The notes beneath the pieces were generated by a model. That model was not told the DNA's origin. It saw only the letters and a program-made list of their open reading frames with translations, and did not search any database. This document shows positions 1-9,612 of a stretch of 64,000 nucleotides of DNA, piece after piece. A program made the translations under genes and the position numbers. Where the stretch lies: NCBI GenBank assembly GCA_026692845.1, contig JAPLNM010000033.1, positions 44,813 through 108,812 of the forward strand, read 5' to 3'. Numbering within the stretch: position 1 is the stretch's first letter; every line of letters starts with the position of its first letter. This DNA is from Planctomycetota bacterium. Its GTDB lineage: Bacteria > Planctomycetota > Planctomycetia > Pirellulales > Pirellulaceae.

Positions 1-1237
1 CCTTGACCTGCTCGGGCGAGCTATCCTTCCAACGTTTAGCATCCTGTTGCTTGGGATTCACCCCTGCCTCCAGAGGAAACAACTTGCGGAATATCCTGAG
101 CCGGTCATTCCACGTTCCACGGCTCATTCCATACTTTCGCACCACCGCATGCAAGGATTCGTCCAACTCTTCGCTCGTCGTTGGATCGTCCTGTTGCGCA
201 GGCCCTGTGGGCTGTGTGACCTCTGGTGCTCGTTGTGCCTCTTTGGGCGAATCCACTTTCGGATCGCTCGAACGAGCCTTCGGCTTGCTCCCCTTTTTGG
301 CCTCTGGCTTTTCGGTGCCTAAATCGCGATTGGCGCATTCATTCAGGATGCTCCAATTGAGCACCGAACAGTACTTCCCAAGGCTGATCTGCAAGAAGCC
401 TGTATCGCTACAGCGTGGCTTGGGCTCATCCGCGTCTTTCGGAGACTCATCGGGCTTTTCTTCCTTGATCTCCATGGGACTGAGCATCGACTTCTCTGTG
501 AATTTACGCAGCGACTCAACGTCCCAGTCGATCTGCTCTCCTTCCTGAGACATCTGATGGTAAGCTTCCTCGAGCTGCATGTAGATCGAGGTGTACTGAT
601 AGCCATCGAGCGAATTGGTCACCTTGGCCCGAAGCGCATTCAAATCGATGTACACGGCGCAAGTCAATAAATAGGCTTCGGAATGGATCACCGTCATGTG
701 AAAACGGCCCTTCCAGAAGGCTCCCTTGGCCTCCCCTTCTTTTTGTACCTCGGCATTGGCTCGCTTGGCAACTTTTTGCTTGAGCAACTGCATCCAAAAG
801 CTTACGGAACTGAGCTTCCGACGAAGCTTCTTGACCAACGCTTCGTCATTGGCCATCGCATCGATCTGTTCTTGGGTAGGCTCGATCGGTTCGTAGACCC
901 ATTTGCCTTCTACCTTCCTGCGACGCTTGCGTTGCGGACACAGATTCATCCACCTGGTTACCACCTCCTTGGCCGTCCATTTACCGACCACATCGGGCCG
1001 AGTCCGAAGCAAGAAATGGACGTGATTGTCCATGACGGCGAATCGCAGGACATCGATTCCCATGTAGACGGATTGAAAGGACATGATGTCGATAATCCAG
1101 TCCTTGCGGTGCGAAAAGTCTTGTCCCGACAGGGAATCCTTTCCCAGGAGAAACATCTGCTGGGCTACCTGAGTGGTGACATGAACGATGGTCACTTCGT
1201 CAGGAGAAATACGACTTGAACGATTACTACGAGCCAT
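1..1237 (-). CDS. REP-associated tyrosine transposase (RAYT/Y1_Tnp, HUH) - 3' end cut by window edge
   Basis: Minus-strand reading from ATG at 1237: MARSNRSSRISPDEVTIVHVTTQ...FAVMDNHVHFLLRTRPD (HxH) ... AVYIDLNALRAKV (Tyr helix). Not in the ORF track because the frame runs off the window. Confidence 0.75.
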   Translation of the reverse strand, partial: MARSNRSSRISPDEVTIVHVTTQVAQQMFLLGKDSLSGQDFSHRKDWIIDIMSFQSVYMGIDVLRFAVMDNHVHFLLRTRPDVVGKWTAKEVVTRWMNLCPQRKRRRKVEGKWVYEPIEPTQEQIDAMANDEALVKKLRRKLSSVSFWMQLLKQKVAKRANAEVQKEGEAKGAFWKGRFHMTVIHSEAYLLTCAVYIDLNALRAKVTNSLDGYQYTSIYMQLEEAYHQMSQEGEQIDWDVESLRKFTEKSMLSPMEIKEEKPDESPKDADEPKPRCSDTGFLQISLGKYCSVLNWSILNECANRDLGTEKPEAKKGSKPKARSSDPKVDSPKEAQRAPEVTQPTGPAQQDDPTTSEELDESLHAVVRKYGMSRGTWNDRLRIFRKLFPLEAGVNPKQQDAKRWKDSSPEQVK

Positions 1238-1630
1238 GCCACGAGTCTCCCTACCATTGCGGTGGAACTTAATACACACACGAACGCAATACTTAAGCAC
1301 TGCCGGGAAATCCATCCCTAGGCACCGAAGGCCGGTAGCAAGAATCCCATGTTGGCATTTGCTGTGGCCAACCAATGCTTATTCAATTAATTCTTTAAAA
1401 AAGTGCATTTGTGTCAACGAATTGGTCGATTTATTTTTTTTGGTTTTTTAAATATGCGAAAAACCTTGTATTTTAAGAGGTTTTCGAGCTCCAATCCCTG
1501 TCGTTTTGCGCGCCACTTTGCACGCTGAGGAATGGTCGACCTTGAAACCAAAATGGCATGTTATTTGGGCGTTGAATGCCGAGTGTTTTTTGATCGCCGT
1601 GCCGTACAAAAAACGCGGGAGGATACACTC

Positions 1631-2155
1631 GTGTCTGTCCCCAGTAGCAGCGTTGGGTTTGCTAGCGTTCGGTAAATTGCGCGCCGGGGGCATTTCTACA
1701 GGTGCCTGTCCCCAGTAGCAGCGGTGGTTTGCTAGCATTCGGCAGCTTGCACGCCGGGGGTATTTCGACAGGTGCCTGTCCCCAGTGGCAGCGGTGGATT
1801 TGCTAGCATTCGGCAGCTTGCACGCCGGGGGTATTTCGACAGGTGCCTGTTTCGACAGGTGCCTGTCCCCAGTGGCAGCGGTGGATTTGCTAGCATTTGG
1901 CAGCTTGCACGCCGGGGGTATTTCGACAGGTGCCTGTCCCCTGTAGTAGCGGTGGTTTGCTAGCATTCGGTGGCTTGCGCGCCGGGGGCATTTCGACAGG
2001 TGCCTGTCCCCAGTAGCAGCGGTGGTTTGCTAGCATTCGGTGGCTTGCGCGATGAGGGCATTTCGACAGGTGCCTGTCCCCTGTAGCAGCGGTGGTTTGC
2101 TTGCATTTGGTGGCTTGCGCGCCGGGGGCATTTCTGCCGGGGGCATTTCTGCCGG
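1631..2155. repeat. Tandem array of ~7 units of ~70-71 bp with GACAGGTGCCTGTC near-palindrome (REP-like cluster 1)
   Basis: Unit 'gtgcctgtccccagtagcagcggtggtttgctagcattcggcagcttgcacgccgggggtatttcgacag' repeated about 7 times with point variation, no unique spacers. Confidence 0.9.
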
Positions 2156-2452
2156 TGTCTACTCCCAAGACCTGCCTGCAGCCGGCGACAGTCGTCGGGA
2201 AGCGATTTTGTTGCCAATACCTGACTTCCGCCTGAAACGCTTATGTCTGACATGCCGGTTCTAACGCTCCAGCTTCACGAATCAACTCTACCCCTAGACC
2301 ATTACGCAAATACTCGAAATCGATTCGTCCGATAAATTGAACTTCCAAACGTAGCGTTCCACCGATGGATTGATGGTTCCGCTCCGGTTATCCAAGTTGG
2401 ACTTTCCCAGAAGACTGGGTTTTCGTCATCAGATAGAAGAAGGAACTTCTCG

Positions 2453-4144
2453 ATGTGTCGCAACCCCAATCATTTCGCTTCTTGCTTGGCTCGCCTATGG
2501 TCCCCCTTGAGCTCTGTATTTGGGTTCGGGGTGGCTGGGGCTGTCTGGTGCGTCGGATCCTTTCTTCCGGCCACAGCACAAGTAACCATCACGAACGCTC
2601 CTTCGACGAACCATATCTCTGGCGAAGGCCTCTCACCAAGCTACTTCATTCCTCCTTCGCAGCCAACAACTCCTCCGCTCGACTCGGGCCTACCACTTGG
2701 CCTAGTTCCACCACCTGCCAAGACTCAACCCCTGGCTCCTACTCCCCCCTCGAAAGATTCTCAACTACACTCCCCCCCGAGTTCCTTGGCACCCTCGTTG
2801 TTCGGTAGTGGGGTGCCCTCGCCTCCCCAATTCCCATCGGTAGTAGGATCGCTACCCTCGATCCCCTCGATCCCCAATCCCGAAATCCCCCTCGGAGAAA
2901 TCCCCCTCGGAGAAATACCCCTCGGAGAAATCTCAACACCCTTGTCCGATTGGTCCGACTCGCCTCAGTCAATTCAAGCCGCTCAGCCCAATACTTCGAT
3001 CAATCTCGATCTTCGCTCTGCGTCGGCAAAAGGTGTATCGAGTTCCCTGGATAGCCAATCACACCAACCGCTCTCGAATCCATCTCCATGGTTCTTTTCC
3101 TCCAACGCTCTTATCTACAACCTCCGCCCGGGTCCAAGCCGCTTATATTCTAGCGCTGCAAGCGACCCGGAACTCGGAACTCTGGACTCCCATAGTGTTC
3201 GCATGCCTTCGACTGGGGGATATGAACTCGGTATCGGCCGCTACTTTGGCTGCGGCAAGTATGCCCTTCAGGCTAACTATTGGGGAGTTTCTCCAGCCGT
3301 CTCGCGTGCTAGTATCGACGATTCGACATATGGCCCACTTGCAACCAACCTACCGTTCAATTTGCCTTCGTCGAGCGTACCTGGAAAAATCGAAGGTTTA
3401 TACTTGGGCGCTACCCCCATGTCCGAAGCTTTTCGAGGCGCTTCGGAACATCGATTGGAGAGCCAAAGAGAATTCAATAATCTGGAGCTGAATCTGTATT
3501 GGTTTGCAACGGGTGGGTCGGCCCGACAACCTATTGCTCCCCGATTTGACGACAGTCGCTGCTGGACACTTTCTGACCAACCTACTGGTCCGACCGCACC
3601 GTGGTTCCAAACGCCGAGTCGTCTTCATTTGAGCTTGTATTCCGGAGCCCGCTGGTTTCAGTTTCAAGACTTGATCGACTACCGTGCAAACGACGCTTAC
3701 TTTCGATCCGATGTCCGCAATGATCTATGGGGCTTCCAAACGGGAGCTTTAAGCCACTGGGCGATGACTCCTCGCTGGTCACTTTGGGGCAATATCAACG
3801 GCGGTCTGTACAACAATCATGGCAAGATGCGGACCAACGCAGGCAACCAAGCCGGATTTGCTACGATCGTCTCACCAGGTGCGAGCAATGGTGCTTTGTA
3901 CGATTTCGACGTCTCAGGCAATTCCACCGCATTCCTTGGGGAGACATCAACAGGCCTTGGATGGCACTTCGCTCGAGGCTGGACGGCAAACTTGGGCTAC
4001 CGTGTCATCGGCGTTTCCGGGGTTGGCACCGCCGAATCTCAGATACCGGGCGATGTTCGTGTTTCTTCGCAATCCAGTCGGATCCAAAGCAGCGATTCTT
4101 TGATTCTTCACGGATTTACTCTGGGGGCGGCTTACAACTTTTAA
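2453..4144 (+). CDS. BBP7-family outer membrane beta-barrel protein
   Basis: Signal-like N-terminus, Pro-rich low complexity, then RLHLSLYSGARWFQFQD...NDLWGFQTGA...LGYRVIGVSGVGTAE typical of planctomycete BBP7 proteins; ends with barrel-like LILHGFTLGAAYNF. Confidence 0.7.
   Translation: MCRNPNHFASCLARLWSPLSSVFGFGVAGAVWCVGSFLPATAQVTITNAPSTNHISGEGLSPSYFIPPSQPTTPPLDSGLPLGLVPPPAKTQPLAPTPPSKDSQLHSPPSSLAPSLFGSGVPSPPQFPSVVGSLPSIPSIPNPEIPLGEIPLGEIPLGEISTPLSDWSDSPQSIQAAQPNTSINLDLRSASAKGVSSSLDSQSHQPLSNPSPWFFSSNALIYNLRPGPSRLYSSAASDPELGTLDSHSVRMPSTGGYELGIGRYFGCGKYALQANYWGVSPAVSRASIDDSTYGPLATNLPFNLPSSSVPGKIEGLYLGATPMSEAFRGASEHRLESQREFNNLELNLYWFATGGSARQPIAPRFDDSRCWTLSDQPTGPTAPWFQTPSRLHLSLYSGARWFQFQDLIDYRANDAYFRSDVRNDLWGFQTGALSHWAMTPRWSLWGNINGGLYNNHGKMRTNAGNQAGFATIVSPGASNGALYDFDVSGNSTAFLGETSTGLGWHFARGWTANLGYRVIGVSGVGTAESQIPGDVRVSSQSSRIQSSDSLILHGFTLGAAYNF
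2881..2934 (+). repeat. 15-bp in-frame minisatellite (EIPLG)n
   Basis: gaaatccccctcgga repeated ~3.5 times inside the BBP7-like CDS. Confidence 0.85.
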
Positions 4145-4298
4145 ACCTTAGAAAACCAATGATTCGATCCAGTATCTGCCAAGTAGCCCCGGTTCGCAAA
4201 TGAATTGATGAATTCAAGTACGAGGATTTGCTTTCGTCTACATGGAAGCCGGGGAGCTTCAACCCGTAGACGGATTGAACGTCTTGCAAGAGTATCGA

Positions 4299-4658
4299 TC
4301 AGGTGCCTTCGTTCTTTAGTAATTGGTCAATCTTAGCCGCCAGGATAAAATCGTTTTCGCTCAATCCGCCAATAGCATGCGTGGTCAGTTCAATTTTTAG
4401 GTTTCGGTATCCGGTCAAATGCAGGTCCGGGTGGTGGCCTTCGGCCTCGGCCAGATCGGCGATTTGGTTGACACAAGCCATCATTTTGATGAAATTTTTC
4501 AAGCGAACCGAGCGTTCGATCCACTTGCCGTCTTGACTCAAGATCCACTGCGGAATTGCGGAGTTTTGGGATATAGCCTGCTCGAGCGAACAGGCCTCGA
4601 CCCCTCCCTCGCAGGGCAAACATTTCTTTTGAAGCAATTCTTCGCTTGTTCCGCTCAT
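4299..4658 (-). CDS. phhB: Pterin-4a-carbinolamine dehydratase
   Basis: Short protein with ...IADLAEAEGHHPDLHLTGYRNLKIELTTHAIGGLSENDFILAAKID, diagnostic of the PCD family. Confidence 0.9.
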   Translation of the reverse strand: MSGTSEELLQKKCLPCEGGVEACSLEQAISQNSAIPQWILSQDGKWIERSVRLKNFIKMMACVNQIADLAEAEGHHPDLHLTGYRNLKIELTTHAIGGLSENDFILAAKIDQLLKNEGT

Positions 4659-4727
4659 GGGTTACAATTCCTTGGTTCGGTCTTGGAGTTCGGTGGTTTT
4701 TTGATTCTTCTTTAGGATTATTGCGCA

Positions 4728-7079
4728 ATGGCTAGAGCCTGTCGTGATTTTACATCCTGTTTCTTGGCTTTCGGAATGGCCCTGGCCTGCATGCTCGCAA
4801 CTGCTGGGGCTACCGATTGGAACAAGCTCAACGAGGAGTACGAAAAAAAGATCCAGCCACTGATCGAGCGATACTGTTCGGGTTGCCATAGGGGAGCCGA
4901 GGCCGAAAGCGGTTTGGCGTTCAATAATTTCCCCGATGCGAAGAGTGTTTTTCGGCAAAGGCGAATTTGGGAGAAGGTCGCTCAGCGGATCGAAATCGCC
5001 GACATGCCGCCGGCCGATTCGCCTCAGCCAAGCCAGGCGGAAAGCAAACTCCTGACTTCATGGATCCAATCGACGCTCAACGACATCGACTGTGGCAAGA
5101 CGCCTAATCCTGGATCAGTGACGCTTCGAAGGATCAATCGTTATGAGTACCGCAACTCGATAAGGGACTTGTTCAAACTCGATTACGAACCTGCGTTGGG
5201 TTTCCCAGGCGATGACGTCGGCTATGGTTTCGACAACATCGCCGATGTGCTCACATTGCCGCCTCTCCTGATGGACAAGTACCTCAGTGCTGCCGAAGAA
5301 ATCAGCCAAAAAGTCATTGTCGCCGCGAGTACCGGCCCAGTTTATAATTCGCCTCGCAAGATAAGCCAGCTGACGGCCGATTCTGGCGGCAAGTTCGAAG
5401 GGGACCGTTTTGTGTTCTTCTCCAACGGCAAGACTCCATTCGAGGAGCAGGCGCCTTGGACTGGGCTGTATACGTTGGAGCTCGGGATGGCAGGCTCGGC
5501 TGCCGAAGGGCGATACCCCAAGGTGGTCATCACCGTCGATGGAAAGAAGATCGACGAGATCACCGTTAAGACGGAGTCTTCCAACATTGCCGAAGTGTTC
5601 CGAATTCCCATGAAATTGCGGGCTGGCAAGCGGCTTTTAGAAATCGCATTCGTGAACGACCATTACGTTGCGGCCAAGGATGGCCATGCCGCGCAGGATA
5701 CGAATCTATATATCTTCGACCTTCGACTCACGGGTCAGAAAACGGCTGAGAAAATCCCCGAATCGGCATTGCCAGAGACCCATCGCGAGTTGGTTCGCGA
5801 TTCGGTCCCATCGGCCACACGCACGGTAGCCGATGCGGCCAAGGATGTGATGCGTCGGATTGCGAGCCGAGCGTTCCGCAGGCCCGCGAGCGACGAGGAA
5901 CTCAACCGCTTGGCATCGATCGTCGCAAAGACCGTCGAGTCTGGGGAAAGTTACGAGTTTGGATTGCAAACTGCACTTTCGGCGATCTTGGTGAGTCCGA
6001 ATTTTCTATTTAAAGTCGAGGAACCCGCTTTGCGGATCGGCAATGCGTACCCGTTGCTGAGCGATTTTGAGCTCGCCACGCGACTGAGTTACTTTCTATG
6101 GAGTTCTACCCCGGACCGTGAGCTTTTGACGCTGGCTTCCAAAAAGCAACTGCGCGAGCCTGGAGTTTTGGCTGCCCAGCTCGATCGGATGATCCGCGAC
6201 GAGAGAGCCAGAGATTTTGTCCGCAACTTTGCAGGCCAATGGCTGACGTTGCGCAAGCTAGAGAGCTTTACGCCCAACGAGGGCCAATTTCCAGATTGGA
6301 ACGAACAGATTCGCGATTTCAGCAGAACGGAGACTTACTATTTGTTCCTTTATGTGTTGCGCGAGAACATGAGCGTGCTGCGATTGCTCGACGCGGATTT
6401 CTCGTTTATGAATGAGAAACTAGCGCGCTTTTATGGGGTGCCTGGAGTCCAGGGGGACAAATTCCAACTCGTGTCGCTCAAGGGGCAAAAACGACTCGGG
6501 ATCCTGACGCATGCGTCGGTTCTTGCCGTGACGAGCAATCCGACACGGACGAGTCCTGTGAAGCGAGGCAAATGGATCCTCGACAACGTCTTGGGGACAC
6601 CCCCACCGCCAGCACCGGCTGGAGTACCCGAACTGGACAAGGGAGAGTTGGTCGGCACGCTTCGCCAACAGCTCGAACAACACCGAGCCAATCCGGCTTG
6701 CGCTGCGTGCCACAAGCAGATGGATCCCTTGGGGTTGGCATTGGAGAACTACGACGCGATTGGACGATGGCGGACGAGCGACCGAGGCAGTCCGATCGAT
6801 GCGTCTGGAGAGCTTCCAACGGGTGAGAAAGTACGTAATCCCGGGGATTTGATCCGATTGATCCGCGATCAAAAATCCGAGCAGTTCGTCCGAACCTTGA
6901 CCGAAAAACTCATGACCTATGGGCTTGGACGCGGACTAGAATACTACGATCGATGCGCGATCGATTATATATTGGCGAATGCATCGAAGGATGATTATCG
7001 ATTCCAGGAGCTGTTGCTCGGGATCATCACCAGCGACCCATTCGGTCGCAAGGGAACAAGGGACGAGGAATTGCCGTGA
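4728..7079 (+). CDS. DUF1592/DUF1588/DUF1585/DUF1587-type protein with cytochrome-like N-terminus
   Basis: CSGCH motif near N-terminus; LRRINRYEYRNSIRDLF; RAFRRPASDEELNRL; RTSPVKRGKWILDNVLGTPPPPAPAGVPEL; CAACHKQMDPLGLALENYDAIGRWR; YGLGRGLEYYDRCAID. Confidence 0.85.
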   Translation: MARACRDFTSCFLAFGMALACMLATAGATDWNKLNEEYEKKIQPLIERYCSGCHRGAEAESGLAFNNFPDAKSVFRQRRIWEKVAQRIEIADMPPADSPQPSQAESKLLTSWIQSTLNDIDCGKTPNPGSVTLRRINRYEYRNSIRDLFKLDYEPALGFPGDDVGYGFDNIADVLTLPPLLMDKYLSAAEEISQKVIVAASTGPVYNSPRKISQLTADSGGKFEGDRFVFFSNGKTPFEEQAPWTGLYTLELGMAGSAAEGRYPKVVITVDGKKIDEITVKTESSNIAEVFRIPMKLRAGKRLLEIAFVNDHYVAAKDGHAAQDTNLYIFDLRLTGQKTAEKIPESALPETHRELVRDSVPSATRTVADAAKDVMRRIASRAFRRPASDEELNRLASIVAKTVESGESYEFGLQTALSAILVSPNFLFKVEEPALRIGNAYPLLSDFELATRLSYFLWSSTPDRELLTLASKKQLREPGVLAAQLDRMIRDERARDFVRNFAGQWLTLRKLESFTPNEGQFPDWNEQIRDFSRTETYYLFLYVLRENMSVLRLLDADFSFMNEKLARFYGVPGVQGDKFQLVSLKGQKRLGILTHASVLAVTSNPTRTSPVKRGKWILDNVLGTPPPPAPAGVPELDKGELVGTLRQQLEQHRANPACAACHKQMDPLGLALENYDAIGRWRTSDRGSPIDASGELPTGEKVRNPGDLIRLIRDQKSEQFVRTLTEKLMTYGLGRGLEYYDRCAIDYILANASKDDYRFQELLLGIITSDPFGRKGTRDEELP

Positions 7080-8413
7080 AACAACTCGATCGACGAACCG
7101 TACTCAGGGGACTAGGGACCGCCATTACGCTTCCTTGGCTCGAAGCGATGTCACCTGTGAGCAGGGCCTGGGCCGCTGCAGACGAAAAGCCGGTGCGCGT
7201 TCTGTTTATGATGGTACCCAATGGAATTCATATGCCTGCATGGACTCCGGTTTCAGACGGTGCAGACTATGCGTTACCAGCGACCCTTGAGGTATTGGCC
7301 AAACACCGCAAGTCGCTCAATGTGTTTACGGGGCTGACGCTCGATGGGGCTAGAGATCACGGAGATGGTCCAGGCGACCATGCGCGTAGCGGGGCTTCGT
7401 TTTTAACCGGTGCGCATCCCAAGAAGACCGATGGATCGGATATCAAGAATGGGATATCGGTAGACCAAGTCGCCGCGCAGGGGATCGGCCACAAAACCCG
7501 ATTTGCATCGCTGGAACTTGGAATGGAAGGCTCCAGTCAGTCCGGAAACTGCGACAGCGGTTACTCTTGCGCCTATTCGAGCAACCTTGCTTGGAGGAAC
7601 GAGTCGAGTCCTTTGGCCAAAGAAATGGACCCATCGAGTGTCTTTGAACGGCTTTTTGGCACTCCCGACAAGGTTTCCGAAGGGGGGCCGACGACCGCGC
7701 GTGCTGCACGTCGAAAAAGCGTCTTGGATTACGCCCTCGAGGACGCCAACACCCTGAAACGAAAGCTTGGGGCTGCAGACACTCGTAAGCTCGACGAATA
7801 CCTATATGCTGTGCGTGATGTCGAAAACCGGATCGGTCGTAGCGACAAGTTGCAGCTCGGTGAGAACGGGCTGCCGAGCTACTCGCGGCCTGCTGGAGTC
7901 CCCAGGGTATGGGAGGAACACTGCAAGCTGATGATGGACATGATCGGTCTAGCGATCCGGACCGATGCGACGCGAGTGCTGACTTTCATGATGGCCAACG
8001 AGGGGAGCAATCGCGGGTATCCTGAGATCGGTGCTCCCGAGAGCCACCACGATTTGTCTCACCATGGGAAAAGTGAGGACAAACAGACCAAGCTTCAAAA
8101 GATCAATCTATTCCACTTGCAGCAGTTTGCGTACCTGGCGGACCAACTGTCGGCAGTCGATGAAGGGGGTGAATCGCTTCTGGATCGCACGATGATTCTT
8201 TACGGGAGTGGTATCTCCGACGGGGATCGGCATAATCACGACGACTTACCGATCCTGATGCTCGGTAAAGCTGGAGGCAGACTCAATAAATCGGGGCATT
8301 GGAAATACCCAGGCAATACTCCATTGTGCAATCTGTATCTTTGGATTCTGCATCAAGTTGGGATCAAGGCGGATCGTTTTGGGGATAGTACCGATTTGCT
8401 TCGGATCGGTTAG
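7076..8413 (+). CDS. DUF1552 domain-containing protein
   Basis: LDRRTVLRGLGTAITLPWLEAM...PNGIHMPAWTP...GARDHGDGPGDHARSGASFLTGAHPKKTDG; GTG start overlaps upstream TGA (GTGA). Confidence 0.85.
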   Translation: MKQLDRRTVLRGLGTAITLPWLEAMSPVSRAWAAADEKPVRVLFMMVPNGIHMPAWTPVSDGADYALPATLEVLAKHRKSLNVFTGLTLDGARDHGDGPGDHARSGASFLTGAHPKKTDGSDIKNGISVDQVAAQGIGHKTRFASLELGMEGSSQSGNCDSGYSCAYSSNLAWRNESSPLAKEMDPSSVFERLFGTPDKVSEGGPTTARAARRKSVLDYALEDANTLKRKLGAADTRKLDEYLYAVRDVENRIGRSDKLQLGENGLPSYSRPAGVPRVWEEHCKLMMDMIGLAIRTDATRVLTFMMANEGSNRGYPEIGAPESHHDLSHHGKSEDKQTKLQKINLFHLQQFAYLADQLSAVDEGGESLLDRTMILYGSGISDGDRHNHDDLPILMLGKAGGRLNKSGHWKYPGNTPLCNLYLWILHQVGIKADRFGDSTDLLRIG

Positions 8414-8448
8414 GCTGGCAATCGGACTTCTATTGTCGAGCACCATTT

Positions 8449-9546
8449 TTGAACGCGGACTCCAGAGACTCGAAGGCGGCGGTTTGGAAAGGGGAACGGT
8501 TCGCCTTGGCGGATTTGCTGCGTGCGATCGCTTCGCTCGGTATCGTTTGGCACCACCTGTCCCTCTATGCCCCTCGGTCGGATCTTGCAGATCAAATCGC
8601 GCCGAGGCTTGGATACTTTCTATTCAATCATGCTCTCTACGCCGTAGCCATCTTCTTTGTGGTCGGTGGATTGACGTCAAGTGTAGATAAGGGCTTTATC
8701 AAGCGGCCTGCAGGTGCGATGGACTGGGTTGCTTTTGCGCGAGGTTTATTGGATAGATACCTACGATTGGCGATTCCCTATCTAGTCATGCTCTTTTTGC
8801 TACTCGGAACGGTGTGGATGACCGACCGATTCGGCTGGCCACTGCACTTGATCGAATCGTTCTCATGGCCCCAGTTTGTTTCGCATCTGTTTTTGGTTCA
8901 GAACTTGCTAGGCTTTGAGAATTTCTCGGCCGGTACTTGGTATCTGTGCATCGAGTTGCAATGGTCCTTTTTTATCGTTGGCTTGACGTTCTTTGCCAAC
9001 GGATTCCAAACCGACCATGGAGCCAGTGCCCTTGTTCGCACTTGGTTGCTTTTTCCATTGGGATTGCTCAGCGCTTGGAACTGGAGCCGAGGCGATCGGT
9101 GGGAGGCTTTTTTCTTCTACTTTGCCGCTCAGTATGTGCTGGGGACTTTCTTGGGATGGACCTTGCAGGGAAAACTCCCAACTTGGATATTGTCGCTTTA
9201 CAGTCTGTTGGCCGCAGGGAGCCTGATCCTGAATCCCAGACCGCAGTTGCTGATTTCTTTGTTGGTCGTGGCGGTGTTGTTTTTTGGATACGCGCGGACC
9301 AAGAACTGGATATTGCCAGGTTATCTTCGTTGGCTAAGCGACATTTCTTACAGTCTGTTTTTGGTCCACTACTTGATCAATGGGCTGGTTCTCAAGACAT
9401 TGGATGGCTGGTCGAGCCAAGAACCAGTTCACGCTGCGGCGGGAATGCTGATCGCCTTTGGTTGCAGTTTACTTGCTGCCGATGGTTTTCATCGCTGGGT
9501 AGAAGGCCCCTGGCAGCGTTGGGTCCGATCCCGATCCCTAAGGTGA
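8449..9546 (+). CDS. Acyltransferase family 3 (membrane)
   Basis: Multiple TM segments; RAIASLGIVWHHL, LFLVQNLLGFENFSAGTWYLCIELQWSFF; probable TTG start. Confidence 0.7.
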   Translation: MNADSRDSKAAVWKGERFALADLLRAIASLGIVWHHLSLYAPRSDLADQIAPRLGYFLFNHALYAVAIFFVVGGLTSSVDKGFIKRPAGAMDWVAFARGLLDRYLRLAIPYLVMLFLLLGTVWMTDRFGWPLHLIESFSWPQFVSHLFLVQNLLGFENFSAGTWYLCIELQWSFFIVGLTFFANGFQTDHGASALVRTWLLFPLGLLSAWNWSRGDRWEAFFFYFAAQYVLGTFLGWTLQGKLPTWILSLYSLLAAGSLILNPRPQLLISLLVVAVLFFGYARTKNWILPGYLRWLSDISYSLFLVHYLINGLVLKTLDGWSSQEPVHAAAGMLIAFGCSLLAADGFHRWVEGPWQRWVRSRSLR

Positions 9547-9612
9547 TCGGTACGGATGGAGCCATCCGCGGGAGGTCAGACACCTTCGCGTTCTTAAGAA
9601 TCCATGCTTGGG

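Noticed and set aside
1631-2155. Possible CRISPR array
   Set aside because: The ~70-bp units are contiguous and nearly identical with no unique spacers, and no cas genes are visible in the window.
1448-2264. Several ORFs on both strands (172, 92, 97, 74, 63 aa) with repeated peptides such as KSTAATGDRHLSK
   Set aside because: They are translations of the ~70-bp tandem repeat; open on both strands only because the unit lacks stops. Not supported as genes.
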